Below, in pieces: positions 46,717 through 57,855 of a DNA stretch of 64,000 bases. The position numbers and the translations under genes were made by a program. The notes beneath the pieces are model-generated. The model did no database searches and had not been told where the DNA came from. It saw only the letters and a program-made list of their open reading frames with translations. The stretch comes from Rhodoferax sp. (GTDB lineage: Bacteria; Pseudomonadota; Gammaproteobacteria; Burkholderiales; Burkholderiaceae_C): NCBI GenBank assembly GCA_031291295.1, contig JARLJI010000137.1:62001-126000 (forward strand), written 5' to 3'. The stretch's first letter is position 1, and every line of letters begins with the position of its first letter.

Positions 46717-47210
46717 GACTCAGCGCCCTGCTCGAATTGCCGCCGCAGCGCTTCGACGCGCGCCCGGTTCACGCCCATGTCCCCTTTGCCCAAGCGGCTG
46801 GCCGAGCGCACCTGGATTACGCCGGCCGGCTCGTCGAGGTAAAACTCCAGGTCGTCGGTAAACCTGAGCCAGCGGGTACGGCACTGCGCATAGAGATAAC
46901 CGGGCTCGTTCTTGACAATGGTGGTGCGTTCCATGTGGCCGACGATGCCGGCCAGCCGGGCCATCGCGGCCTTCCCGTCGCCGGTGTATTTGAACGGCGC
47001 CACTTCGGCGTAAACCCTCTGGGGGTTGTCGGAATACAGGTCGGCCTGGCTGGAGACGCTGTTCGGTGTGAGCGAGGGTGGCTTCAGGCGGCCGTTATGC
47101 ACGCCCAGATCCGGCGGGGCCTGGCCTGCCAGAAATCCGAGCTGCCCCGCGGCCACCAGCAACACGGCCAGCACCACGATCAGCGCCGCGGCATATCTGA
47201 GGGTCTTCAT
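46701..47210 (-). CDS. DUF1499 family membrane-anchored protein
   Basis: 169 residues from MKTLRYAAALIVVLAVLLVA. One N-terminal membrane segment (~8-30) is followed by PPDLGVHNGRLKPPSLTPNS and FTDDLEFYLDEPAGVIQVRS, both typical of DUF1499. Function unknown. It lies directly before the remnant ORF at 47229, so the former upp gene here probably belonged to the same unit. A GTG three codons upstream is an alternative start. Confidence 0.88.
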   Translation of the reverse strand: MKTLRYAAALIVVLAVLLVAAGQLGFLAGQAPPDLGVHNGRLKPPSLTPNSVSSQADLYSDNPQRVYAEVAPFKYTGDGKAAMARLAGIVGHMERTTIVKNEPGYLYAQCRTRWLRFTDDLEFYLDEPAGVIQVRSASRLGKGDMGVNRARVEALRRQFEQGAESLQKQ

Positions 47211-47228
47211 GGTGCGCACCCCTGCAGG

Positions 47229-47405
47229 TTATTGGGTGCCGAAGATGCGGTCGCGCGCGTCGCCCAGGCGCATCGCATCGCGCATGAAGTTGCGCGCCTG
47301 GCAGTTGCGCACGCCGATCCAGGGCACGGTGGCGTTGGGGGCGGCCAGCGCGTCATCCACCGAGCATTCCCCGGGTTCGGATTTCATGAGCCAGTAGCTT
47401 GTCAT
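47229..47405 (-). pseudogene. chimeric remnant: EVE N-terminus fused to the end of a uracil phosphoribosyltransferase
   Basis: 58 codons. Residues 1-45 (MTSYWLMKSEPGECSVDDAL ... NFMRDAMR) repeat the EVE protein at 46160-46633 almost exactly. The last 13 residues, LGDARDRIFGTQ, match the C-terminal end of Upp ([13 protein letters not shown]). The two parts meet at GGGCGA, which both parents share. The ORF could be translated, but it lacks the working core of both proteins, so it is most likely a recombination scar. Confidence 0.75.
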
Positions 47406-47561
47406 GGGATTTGCCTTATTACGTCATTTTGATCGGGAGTTGAGCTTGGCGGGCGAAAACGGCGAAGAAAAACGGGAGGCGCTCCGATGATGCGGAAACA
47501 AACGCCCACGATGCGCCCCAAAGTCCTGGTTCAATCAGGGTTTGTACGAATGTATAACTAC

Positions 47562-47579
47562 ATTGTACGATCGTACAAT
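47562..47579. promoter_or_regulatory. 18-bp perfect palindrome, TetR operator
   Basis: ATTGTACGATCGTACAAT is fully symmetric and ends 8 bases before the TetR start. A degenerate half-like copy (TTGTACGAATGTATAA) lies at 47542-47557. Size and place fit an autoregulatory TetR operator. Confidence 0.75.
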
Positions 47580-47586
47580 TCAATCC

Positions 47587-48285
47587 ATGGCTCATCGATC
47601 TCCGCGTTCCAGGCTCACGTCCGAGCAGCGTCCAGACCGCAAGCAAGACATCTTGCTGGCTGCCGAGAAGCTATTTGCCCAGCACGGTTACCACGCCGTG
47701 TCGATTCGCCAGATTGCCCAGGAAGCCGGCGTACCGCTGGCCCTGGTGGGCTATTACTACGGTCAAAAGCATGAATTGTTCGATGCCATCTTTGCGCACT
47801 GGAGCGGCACCATTGAAGAGCGACTGGCAGCCTTGCGTCAGGTTGTCAACGATCCACAAGACCCTAAAGTGCTTCAGCGCATCACCGAGGCCTTCATCCA
47901 GCCCGTGCTGCGCCTGCGTGCCAGTGCCGAGGGCGAGTATTACGCCTTGCTGATAGCCCGCGAACTGGCGCATGTGCGCGAAGAGACCGACCGGGTGCTG
48001 AGTGCCTATTTCGACCCGATGGCACATGCGTTCATCGACGCATTCGCGCAGGCCTTGCCGCATGCCTCGCGTGGTGAAGTTGCCTGGTGCTACCAGTTTG
48101 CCTTGGGCGCCTTGCTGCATCACCTGAGTGATAGCCGGATTGAACGACTGTCGCGCGGGCAAAGCCGCGCTGGCGATCCCGCGGCCGGGCAACTGCTTGC
48201 GAACTTCATCGCGGGCGGCATCCGCGCCGCATTGCCTGCGCCCACCTTCCTTCCCGTTTCCAAATCCAAAAGGAGATCCACATGA
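47587..48285 (+). CDS. TetR/AcrR-family regulator of the ABC-cyclase-FAH operon
   Basis: 232 residues from MAHRSPRSRLTSEQRPDRKQ. The helix-turn-helix ILLAAEKLFAQHGYHAVSIR and QIAQEAGVPLALVGYYYGQK is of TetR type, with a large ligand-binding C-terminal domain. It overlaps the next gene as ATGA and so belongs to the operon it probably controls. The longer open frame to 47542 covers the operator and was rejected. Confidence 0.92.
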   Translation: MAHRSPRSRLTSEQRPDRKQDILLAAEKLFAQHGYHAVSIRQIAQEAGVPLALVGYYYGQKHELFDAIFAHWSGTIEERLAALRQVVNDPQDPKVLQRITEAFIQPVLRLRASAEGEYYALLIARELAHVREETDRVLSAYFDPMAHAFIDAFAQALPHASRGEVAWCYQFALGALLHHLSDSRIERLSRGQSRAGDPAAGQLLANFIAGGIRAALPAPTFLPVSKSKRRST

Positions 48286-49229
48286 AACGCAGAACCATCC
48301 TCCAGGTCGCGGGCGCTACAACTTGCACCGCACTGGCTGGCTCGGCCCTGGCACAAGAACGCACCAAGGTCAGCTACGGCTACTCGGCCGTGTCAGATTT
48401 CGCCACCGTGTTCGTCGCGACAGACGAGGGGTTCTTCGCCAAGCGAGGGCTGGATCTGGAACCGAAATTCATTCCACTGAACCCGACCATTATTCCCGGC
48501 GTCGAGTCCGGGTCCCTGCAAATGGGCGGGCCAACATCGACCAGCTATTTGCAGGCGGTGGACGGTGGACTGGACCTTGTGGTGCTGGGCGGCGGCGGTG
48601 TATTGTCAAAAAACTATACCGAAATTGCTCTTGTCGCCAAAGCTGGCAGCCACATCCGCAGTGCCAAAGATTGCGTTGGCAAAAAGATCGGTGTCCCGGG
48701 CCTGGGCGCGCTGCTGCACGTCACGTTTCGCCAATGGCTCAAGCAAAACGGTGTCGATCCCAAACAGGTCAACTTCATTGAAGCGCCGTTTCCGCAACAC
48801 GCCGATTTACTTCGCAGTGGCGCCGTCGACGCGGTGGTGACCGGCGGCCCTTTTATCGCGCGCATTCTCGATAGCGGCGCCGGGTACGTGGTCTCGTATT
48901 ACCTTACTTTTCTGCCCGAAGGCTATCCCACCATCGTGCATGTGGCCCGGCGCGATTGGGCCCGGAAGAATCTGGCGGCAGTGCAGGCGTTTCAGGCCGG
49001 GATAGCCGAGGCTGCCAGCTTTATGGCGCAGGCCAAGAACGAATCCAGCGTCCGGGCTTCGCTGGCCAAGTACCTCAAACTCCCGATGCCCGTCGCGGCC
49101 AGGATGCAGATTTCACCCCCCGGTCCGGTAGTTACCGAGAAGCAATTAAAGTTTTGGGCCGACATGATGCGCGGGCAAGGCATGCTGAAAACCATGCCAC
49201 CTTTGAATCGCCTCTTGTTCAAAGCCTGA
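48282..49229 (+). CDS. ABC importer substrate-binding protein (SsuA/NMT1-like)
   Basis: 315 residues with a signal peptide MKRRTILQVAGATTCTALAG, cut near ALA-QE. The periplasmic-binding type II fold has SDFATVFVATDEGFFAKRGL, GGPTSTSYLQAVDGGLDLVV and GVPGLGALLHVTFRQWLKQN. Family members bind sulfonates, nitrate-like compounds, pyrimidine precursors or aromatics, so the substrate is open. The ATG overlaps the TetR stop. Confidence 0.92.
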   Translation: MKRRTILQVAGATTCTALAGSALAQERTKVSYGYSAVSDFATVFVATDEGFFAKRGLDLEPKFIPLNPTIIPGVESGSLQMGGPTSTSYLQAVDGGLDLVVLGGGGVLSKNYTEIALVAKAGSHIRSAKDCVGKKIGVPGLGALLHVTFRQWLKQNGVDPKQVNFIEAPFPQHADLLRSGAVDAVVTGGPFIARILDSGAGYVVSYYLTFLPEGYPTIVHVARRDWARKNLAAVQAFQAGIAEAASFMAQAKNESSVRASLAKYLKLPMPVAARMQISPPGPVVTEKQLKFWADMMRGQGMLKTMPPLNRLLFKA

Positions 49230-49234
49230 AAGCC

Positions 49235-50056
49235 ATGTCCGCCTTGCCCAAGCTTGCACCTGAGGTTCCGCGGTTGCCAGCGCCGCTACCCCTCGTGAGT
49301 TTTGACAAAGTCGCGATTCATCTGGGTGGGCGCGAGATCCTTTCGCCCACCACGCTGGAAATTGGTCGCGGGGAATTCGTCTGCATCGTCGGCCCCTCGG
49401 GCTGCGGCAAGACGACCTTGCTGCGCGCCGCCGCCGGCTTTGTACCGACCCATGAAGGCGCGGTACTGCGCGGCGGGGAGGTTGTTTCGGGGCCTTCGCG
49501 GCAAGCGGCGTTTGTGTTTCAGGACTATGGCCGGGCGCTACTGCCCTGGCGCACAGTGGCTGGCAATGTGGCGCTGGCACTGGAAGCGGCCAAAGTGCCC
49601 GGCGCGGAGCGTGCAGTGCGCATCGCGGCGGTACTGGCCACAGTGGGTTTGTCAGCCCATGCCGGGAAATTTCCGTCCCAACTCTCGGGCGGGATGCAGC
49701 AGCGCGTGCAGATTGCCCGCTGCCTGGCACAGCAACCAGAACTTTTGATGATGGATGAGCCGTTTGGCGCACTCGACGCGATGACACGGGAGAGTCTGCA
49801 AGATGAGCTGGCGCGCCTGGTGCACGAGCAAGGCCTGACCGTTTTGTTCGTCACCCACGACCTGGATGAGGCGATCTATCTGGGAGACCGGGTGGTGGCG
49901 CTGCGAGCCAATCCCGGACCGGGTCGACCCAGCCTGGCCCGTGTCGTGGACGTACCGTTGCCACGCCCCCGGAATCAATTGGCCACCAAGGAGTTACCGG
50001 ATTTCCTGCGGCTGCGCCGCGAACTGTATGGATTTTTGGGACACGGCGATGACTGA
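49235..50056 (+). CDS. ABC importer ATPase (SsuB/TauB-like)
   Basis: 273 residues. Walker A GPSGCGKTT, Q-loop FVFQDYGRALLPWRTVAGNV, signature LSGGMQQRV and Walker B LLMMDEPFGALDAMTRESLQ are all intact. The start at 49235, five bases after the preceding stop, gives the usual N-terminus. It energises the two permeases encoded downstream and overlaps the first by 8 bases. Confidence 0.94.
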   Translation: MSALPKLAPEVPRLPAPLPLVSFDKVAIHLGGREILSPTTLEIGRGEFVCIVGPSGCGKTTLLRAAAGFVPTHEGAVLRGGEVVSGPSRQAAFVFQDYGRALLPWRTVAGNVALALEAAKVPGAERAVRIAAVLATVGLSAHAGKFPSQLSGGMQQRVQIARCLAQQPELLMMDEPFGALDAMTRESLQDELARLVHEQGLTVLFVTHDLDEAIYLGDRVVALRANPGPGRPSLARVVDVPLPRPRNQLATKELPDFLRLRRELYGFLGHGDD

Positions 50057-50816
50057 TCGCATCCGCGGGGTACTGCGTGCGCTGGCGATACCGATACTGC
50101 TGCTGGCCGCGCTGGAATGGTACGCCCGAACCGTCGCGGTCAACAGCGACGTGCTGGCGCCGCCAACGAGGGCGCTGCGGGCTGGTTGGGCTGCTTTGAC
50201 GGATGGCTCGCTAGTGGCCGCCACCAGTTTCACTTTGCAGGCCGCGGGGTCTGGCCTGGCCTTGGGTGCGCTGCTTGGCCTGAGTCTTGGATTGGTGCTG
50301 GGTTTGTCACATCGCGCCGCCGCGGCGGGCTTTATCTCGATCGAGCTGTTGCGCCCGGTTCCGTCGGTGGCGTTGATTCCCATTGCCATGCTGGTGTTCG
50401 GCTTTGGTTTGCGCATGGAGCTGTGCGTGGTCGCGTTCGCCACCTTCTGGCCCATGCTGATCCTGTCGCAGGCCGCCGTGCGACAGGTCGAGCCACAGTT
50501 GCTGGAGGTGGCCACAGCACTGGAGCTGGGTTGGCTCGCGCGCACGTTCAAGATGGTGCTGCCTGCCATGTTGCCCCGGCTCTTTGTGGCGCTGCGCCAG
50601 AGCGTGGCAATCGCTTTGGTCGTCGCGGTGACCGTGGAAATCGTCGCGAATCCAGACGGCATGGGTTACGCGCTGATGTCGGCGCAGCAAAGCCTGAACC
50701 CGCCCTTGATGCTGGCCTGGTTGTTCTGGATCGGGCTGACGGGCGTTCTCATCAATGCCATGACCTTGCGTATACAGCGTTGGGCGTCCCATCGAATGGG
50801 AGATTTTTCCGCATGA
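50049..50816 (+). CDS. ABC importer permease 1
   Basis: 255 residues from MTDRIRGVLRALAIPILLLA, with about six membrane segments. The cytoplasmic EAA loop EVATALELGWLARTFKMVLP contacts the ATPase. The family is that of SsuC/TauC permeases. The start overlaps the ATPase stop by 8 bases. Confidence 0.9.
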   Translation: MTDRIRGVLRALAIPILLLAALEWYARTVAVNSDVLAPPTRALRAGWAALTDGSLVAATSFTLQAAGSGLALGALLGLSLGLVLGLSHRAAAAGFISIELLRPVPSVALIPIAMLVFGFGLRMELCVVAFATFWPMLILSQAAVRQVEPQLLEVATALELGWLARTFKMVLPAMLPRLFVALRQSVAIALVVAVTVEIVANPDGMGYALMSAQQSLNPPLMLAWLFWIGLTGVLINAMTLRIQRWASHRMGDFSA

Positions 50817-51571
50817 AAAAACTCTCCTCTTTCGATCTGCTGGCCTCCCTCATGGTGCTGGTGGCCGTCGTGGCACTTTGGTGGCTGGCCAGCCATGAGC
50901 ATTGGGTCAGTAAAGTTTTCCTGCCTACACCCGAGTCCACGCTGGCTGCCCTTGCGGACGGGTTGCGCAACGGCGACCTGACCGTCTTTACTTTGTCAAC
51001 GGTAACGCGCATGGCAATTGGCTGGGTACTGGCGTCCCTGTTTGGAGCAGGGTTGGGTGCTCTGGTTGCCAGTTCCGCCTGGGCCCGCGCCTGGTTGCAA
51101 CCCACCCTGGAATTCATTCGTCCGCTGCCAGCGTCGGCCGTGATGCCTTTGGCGATTGCCATTTTTGGACTGTCCTCGCGCATGGTGCTGTTTGTGGTGG
51201 CCTTTGGCTCCATGTGGCCCGTCTTGCTGGCCACCATTCATGGCTTTGCCGTGCATGAGCGACTGCGCGAGGTAGCGCAGTCGCTTGAGCTGTCACGCGC
51301 GGCTATCGTCTTCAAGATCGGCCTGCCCCACGCCATGCCCGACATACTGGCCGGCATGCGCCTGGCCATGACAGTGGCCTTGATCGTCACCGTGGTCGGC
51401 GAAATGATTGCCTCGCAGCCGGGCCTGGGCGAGAGCATCTTGCTGGCAGCGCGCTCGTTTCATGCCGGCGAGTTGTTTGCCGGCGTGATCCTGTTGGGTG
51501 CCATTGGCATCATCAGCAACGCGCTATTGGCCCTGATCGAACAACGCCTGTTGAACTGGCAGCAGCCCTGA
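50813..51571 (+). CDS. ABC importer permease 2
   Basis: 252 residues from [20 protein letters not shown], about six membrane segments, EAA loop [20 protein letters not shown]. It is a paralogue of permease 1, so the channel is probably a heterodimer. Start and the preceding stop overlap as ATGA. Confidence 0.9.
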   Translation: MKKLSSFDLLASLMVLVAVVALWWLASHEHWVSKVFLPTPESTLAALADGLRNGDLTVFTLSTVTRMAIGWVLASLFGAGLGALVASSAWARAWLQPTLEFIRPLPASAVMPLAIAIFGLSSRMVLFVVAFGSMWPVLLATIHGFAVHERLREVAQSLELSRAAIVFKIGLPHAMPDILAGMRLAMTVALIVTVVGEMIASQPGLGESILLAARSFHAGELFAGVILLGAIGIISNALLALIEQRLLNWQQP

Positions 51572-51588
51572 ACTCCCGGAGAACTTCC

Positions 51589-52395
51589 ATGTCCCGCCAA
51601 TTTGTTGACCTGTCGATCTATCTGGAAAACGACGTCGCCTCTGACCCTCCGGGGCTGGAACCACGCATTACCTATTTCACGCATCAAAACACCTATGAAC
51701 AGATCGCGCCCTTTTTCCCTGGCCTGAGAAAGGAGGATCTGCCGGACGGCGAAGGCTGGGCCGTCGAGTTGGTGCAGTTGTCTACCCACAATGGCACCCA
51801 CCTGGATGCGCCGTACCATTTTCACTCGACGATGGACAAGGCACTGGGCGCCCGAAAGCCGGCCATCGCGATCGACCAGGTGCCGCTGGAGTGGTGCTTC
51901 CAGCCGGCGGTCAAACTGGATTTTCGGCATCTTGCCGACGGCTATGTGGTGACCGCGCAAGATGTGGAAGACGAACTCCAGCGTATCGGACACAGCTTGA
52001 GGCCTCTGGAGATCGTGGTGGTCAACACGCGCGCTGGCTCGCGCTACGGTCGGGCCGACTATGTCGCCGCCGGATGCGGTATGGGTTACGAGGCCACCAT
52101 GTACCTGCTCGAGCGCGGCGTGCGACTCACGGGCACCGACGCGTGGAGCTGGGACGCGCCCTTTGTCCACACCGCCAGGAAATACGGAGAAAGCCACGAC
52201 GCCAGCCTGATCTGGGAAGGCCACAAGGCCGGCCGCGACATCGGTTATTGCCACCTCGAGAAGCTGCACAACCTGGAAGCGCTGCCTGCCGACGGTTTTT
52301 TCATCAGCTGCTTTCCCCACAAGATTCGCGGTGCCTCGGCGGGTTGGACCCGGGCAGTGGCAATTTTTGACGACGTCTTGCAGGCCAGCGCGTGA
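51589..52395 (+). CDS. cyclase-family metal-dependent hydrolase (kynurenine formamidase-like)
   Basis: 268 residues from [20 protein letters not shown]. The family metal motif is [20 protein letters not shown] (HxGTHxDxPxH). [20 protein letters not shown] and [20 protein letters not shown] are also typical. Known members hydrolyse kynurenine, isatin or cyclic amides. It follows the importer by 17 bases and overlaps the next gene (TGATG), so it probably acts on the imported compound. Confidence 0.9.
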   Translation: MSRQFVDLSIYLENDVASDPPGLEPRITYFTHQNTYEQIAPFFPGLRKEDLPDGEGWAVELVQLSTHNGTHLDAPYHFHSTMDKALGARKPAIAIDQVPLEWCFQPAVKLDFRHLADGYVVTAQDVEDELQRIGHSLRPLEIVVVNTRAGSRYGRADYVAAGCGMGYEATMYLLERGVRLTGTDAWSWDAPFVHTARKYGESHDASLIWEGHKAGRDIGYCHLEKLHNLEALPADGFFISCFPHKIRGASAGWTRAVAIFDDVLQASA

Positions 52396-53720
52396 TGTTT
52401 CCACTCAATCACACCCATGACCCGAAGACCCGCAGCTGGCTGGACAGCGCGAACGGTCACCCCGATTTCCCCTTGCAAAACCTGCCGCTGGCCGTATGCC
52501 GGCGCTCCGGTTCGCACGAGGTCTTTCGCGGTAGTGTCGCCATCGGCGACCACGTACTGGACCTGGCTGCCCTGGCGCGCCAGGGCCTGCTGCACGGCGC
52601 TGTGCAACAAGCTTGCGAAGCCGCCGCGCAAAGCAGCCTGAACGACTTCATGGCGCAAGGCCGCGCCACCTGGCAGGCCCTGCGGCACGGTTTGTTTGAC
52701 CTGCTGCAAGCACCATCCTCCGCCGTTGCGCAAGAGGCGGTACGGGCCTGTCTGATTTCCCGGAATCAGGTCGAGTACACCTTGCCAGCCCGCGTGGGCG
52801 ATTACACCGATTTCTACACCTCGATTCACCATGCGCGCAGCGTCGGCCGCATCGCCCGCCCCAACGATCCACTGACCGCCAATTTTCAGTGGCTGCCGAT
52901 TGCTTATCACGGGCGTGCCTCCAGCCTCGTGGTGAGCGGCACCGCGTTTCACAGACCCATGGGTCAAGCCTTGCCGGCCGGTGTCAATACCCCTGTCCAA
53001 GGGGCCAGCGCCCGTCTCGACTACGAGCTGGAGTTGGGCGCGTTCATCGGTCCGGGCAACGGGCACGGGACGTCTATTCCCCTGGACCAGGCGGAAGAAC
53101 ACCTCTTTGGGTTGTGCCTGCTCAATGACTGGTCAGCCCGCGACATTCAATTTTGGGAAATGACTCCACTGGGCCCCTTCCTGGGCAAGAATTTTTGCAC
53201 CAGCATCTCCCCCTGGATCGTCAGCATGGAGGCCCTGGCCCCGTTTCGCCTGCCGTTTGAGCGCCCCGCCCACGAGCCCCAACCCCTGCCTTACCTGGCG
53301 GGCGCCATCAACCGAGCGCAGGGCGCGCTGGATATCCAGCTTGAGGTGCACCTTGAAACCGCGCAACAACGTGCCCAAGGCCAAATCGGCGCGCGCCTGT
53401 CGCACACGAGCTTTCGTCATCAGTACTGGACCTTCGCTCAAATGGTGACTCAGCACACCATGGGCGGCTGCAACTTGCAAAGCGGCGACTTGCTGGGCAG
53501 CGGCACCATCTCCGGCCCTGCACCAGAAGAGGCCGGAGCCATCATCGAACTGACCCAAGGCGGCCGCCAGCCCCTGAGCCTGCCCAATGGCGAGCAGCGC
53601 ACATTTTTGCAGGACGGCGATGTGGTCAGCCTGCGCGGCTGGTGCGATAAACCGGGAGCCGCGCGCATCGGTTTTGGTGAATGCACAGGCCAGGTTTTGC
53701 CTGCCCGAACGGCGTTATGA
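52395..53720 (+). CDS. fahA: fumarylacetoacetase
   Basis: 441 residues from [20 protein letters not shown]. The FAH N-terminal SH3-like domain is followed by the catalytic part: YTDFYTSIHHARSVG, NFQWLPIAYHGRASSLVVSG, RLDYELELGAFIGPGN, LNDWSARDIQFWEMTPLGPF and GSGTISGPAPEEAGAIIELT. In the homogentisate pathway it splits fumarylacetoacetate into fumarate and acetoacetate. No homogentisate dioxygenase or maleylacetoacetate isomerase is near, so the true substrate in this operon is open. Confidence 0.92.
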   Translation: MFPLNHTHDPKTRSWLDSANGHPDFPLQNLPLAVCRRSGSHEVFRGSVAIGDHVLDLAALARQGLLHGAVQQACEAAAQSSLNDFMAQGRATWQALRHGLFDLLQAPSSAVAQEAVRACLISRNQVEYTLPARVGDYTDFYTSIHHARSVGRIARPNDPLTANFQWLPIAYHGRASSLVVSGTAFHRPMGQALPAGVNTPVQGASARLDYELELGAFIGPGNGHGTSIPLDQAEEHLFGLCLLNDWSARDIQFWEMTPLGPFLGKNFCTSISPWIVSMEALAPFRLPFERPAHEPQPLPYLAGAINRAQGALDIQLEVHLETAQQRAQGQIGARLSHTSFRHQYWTFAQMVTQHTMGGCNLQSGDLLGSGTISGPAPEEAGAIIELTQGGRQPLSLPNGEQRTFLQDGDVVSLRGWCDKPGAARIGFGECTGQVLPARTAL

Positions 53721-53740
53721 CGCCGAGGACCTTCACGGCA

Positions 53741-54382
<642 letters not shown>

Positions 54383-54401
54383 GGGATTATTTCTTCCTTT
54401 T

Positions 54402-55690
54402 TCAAAAAACGGTTCCGTCGCTCTCAATTGCGAGGGGTGGTGTGCCGCCGCGCAGGCGCTGCGCCAGCACGCGCCCGGCGGCCCAAGTGCCGCCCTCGAG
54501 CACGCGGGCCAGCGGCATCTGCGATTCACTCAATCCTAGCTGCTCGCGCACCAGCGGTGCCATCTCGTCCAGCAGGGCAACGGTCAGGGCGCGCCATTCG
54601 ACGATGAATTCGTCGCCGGCGCTGTGCGTCTGGGTGGCCAGCGCCGCGTCCTTGAGGCGCAGCACGCCGGCATCCAGCAGCAGGCCGCCGTTGCGGTATT
54701 CGGGCAGGCCCGTGAGCGCATCGAGGCCGGTGACGGTCACGCCCGCCCACTCGAACGGCTCCAGCAGCGAATAGGTCAGCCACTGCGAGAGCTTGTGGAA
54801 GGGCATCCAGCCATCCGACAAACCTTCTCCGCGCACGGCGGAATGCCGCCAGCAATCGCCGAGCGCTATGGATCCAATAGCGTTTTGTGCAGGCCAGACG
54901 GGGGCCAGGGCCGTTAAAAGTGTGGAAAGAATGCGGCTGGCCGGCACCGTGGCGGCGCCCTCAGTTGTATCTACGCCGTCGTCGGTCTGCCCGGGCGCCG
55001 TGAGGTAATCGAACAGGCGCCCGGGTCGGCACAACCCTCCCGCACCGCCAAAAATCTCGGGCTGATCGGCAATGACCTCGCCCAGGCGGCGCAGCAGCGC
55101 GGCACGCCCGTCCAGCCCCACCATCGGGTTGTCGACACTGACCTGAAACGCGGTGCCGAGCTGCCGCGCCGTCAACGCCATCAAGCCCGGCGCGTCGGCC
55201 TGGCAGCGCTGGGTCGGCTTGCTCGAAAACAGGCCCTTGCTGAAGGCGTTGAAACTCGCCACGCCCAGGCCTTCCGAGCGCGTCAGGCGCTGCCCGGAGC
55301 GCGGGTCGAGGTAGTGCCAGTCGGGCCCGGCGCCGGCGTCGAGCAGCACGCTGACGACGGCCAGATCGATCTGCGCGCGTGCGCGCCGCGGCGGCGACAC
55401 CTTGCCCAGGGCTTCGTTCAGCAGCGCCACGCGGTCCAGCCCGCCGGCCTCGAAATGCCGCCAGCGGCTGTGGTACGGAATGTTCAGGGCCGGGTAGCGC
55501 TCGCGGGTGACTTCGGCCACCAGCGCCGCTGCTTGGGCGAGCGCGTCGTCGCGCACCGTGAAGTACACGGACTCGCCCGCGCGTGCACGCACCAGCAGGC
55601 CCCGGGCGCGCGTGCGGATCGTGTCTGTACTGCGTAATAAGGCTGTAGCCCTTGTTGCATCTGCGCTATCTGCTATCAAAATAATATCTT

Positions 55691-55694
<4 letters not shown>
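54402..55694 (-). CDS. DUF1688 / URC4-like protein
   Basis: 430 residues. Family features are [40 protein letters not shown] and [20 protein letters not shown]. In the yeast Lachancea kluyveri the homologue URC4 is needed to use uracil as nitrogen source together with URC1, a GTP cyclohydrolase II homologue. The first ~20 residues ([18 protein letters not shown]) are encoded by a GCTAT-family repeat, so the native start was probably different. It overlaps the upstream gene as ATGA. Confidence 0.88.
54864..54882. repeat. GCTAT-family element, short form, inside the DUF1688 gene
   Basis: CGCTAT, GGATCCA, ATAGCG. It encodes part of [11 protein letters not shown] in the middle of the protein. 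Confidence 0.6.
55644..55690 (-). repeat. GCTAT-family element forming the start of the DUF1688 gene
   Basis: TGTAGCCCTTGTTGCATC, then CTGCTATCAAAATAATATC. It ends one codon after the ATG at 55694 and supplies the first coding residues. Confidence 0.7.
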
Positions 55695-56989
<1,295 letters not shown>

Positions 56990-57095
56990 TGCACATCCTC
57001 AAAAATGCAATGTACCGGTCTGCCATGGCGCTGGCAAGGCTTATGCGCGCCGACGCCTTCAAGGTGCATGCGCCGGTGAGTCCCGGCACACAGCG

Positions 57096-57773
57096 TCAGC
57101 CCAGCCGCGCTACCGCCAGTCGCACCTGCGCCGCCCGCTCGGCCTGACGGGCCGGCGCGTGCTGGCGGATCGCTGCCGTGATGGCGGGCGGCGCCACGTC
57201 CGGGTGGCCGGCGTTGAAGGGCGGGGCGGGGTTGTATTCGATGCTGAGCTGGATGGTCTCGGCCACGGCACGGCCATGCAGGGCGGCCGCCAGTTCCAGC
57301 GCGAAGTCGATGCCGGCCGTGACACCACCGCCCGTGATCACCGGGCCGTCGGTGACGGTGCGCCCCGCCGTTGGTGTGGCGCCGAAGGCCGGCAGGTAAT
57401 TCATCGCGGTCCAGTGTGTGGTGGCCCGGCGCCCGCGCAGCAGACCGGCCGCCCCGAGCACCAGGGCGCCGGTGCAGACTGAAGTGATGTAGCGCGCGCC
57501 GCCGGCCAGCTGGCGCACGTAGGCCAGGGTTTCGTCGTCGGTCAGCAGGGCGTTGACGCCGAAGCCGCCGGGCACGCACAGCACGTCCGCCCGGGGCAGT
57601 TCGCCGAAGGTCGTGGTCGGCAGCAGGCGCATGCCGTGCTCGCTGGTCACGGGTTCCATGGATTTCCAGACCAGGTGGACCTTTGCGCCGGGACAGCGGC
57701 AAAAAACCTCGTAGGGGCCGGTGAGGTCCAGCTGGGTCAGCCCAGGAAAGAGCAGCAGGGCGAAGGTGGTCAT
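57096..57773 (-). CDS. DJ-1/PfpI-family protein (isonitrile hydratase-like)
   Basis: 225 residues from MTTFALLLFPGLTQLDLTGP. The nucleophile Cys is in the elbow TSVCTGALVLGAAGLL, the partner Glu in DLTGPYEVF, and GVNALLTDDETLAYVRQLAG is typical. The closest characterised type by feel is isonitrile hydratase InhA. It lies just upstream of the URC-like genes on the same strand, 106 bases apart, and is divergent from the AraC regulator. Confidence 0.88.
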   Translation of the reverse strand: MTTFALLLFPGLTQLDLTGPYEVFCRCPGAKVHLVWKSMEPVTSEHGMRLLPTTTFGELPRADVLCVPGGFGVNALLTDDETLAYVRQLAGGARYITSVCTGALVLGAAGLLRGRRATTHWTAMNYLPAFGATPTAGRTVTDGPVITGGGVTAGIDFALELAAALHGRAVAETIQLSIEYNPAPPFNAGHPDVAPPAITAAIRQHAPARQAERAAQVRLAVARLG

Positions 57774-57855
57774 GGAGGGTCCCGGTGGTTGATGCAGACA
57801 CGATGATGCACCGGCCGCAGTTGGCATGAATGACAATAGAGGTTGAAAAACTGCC

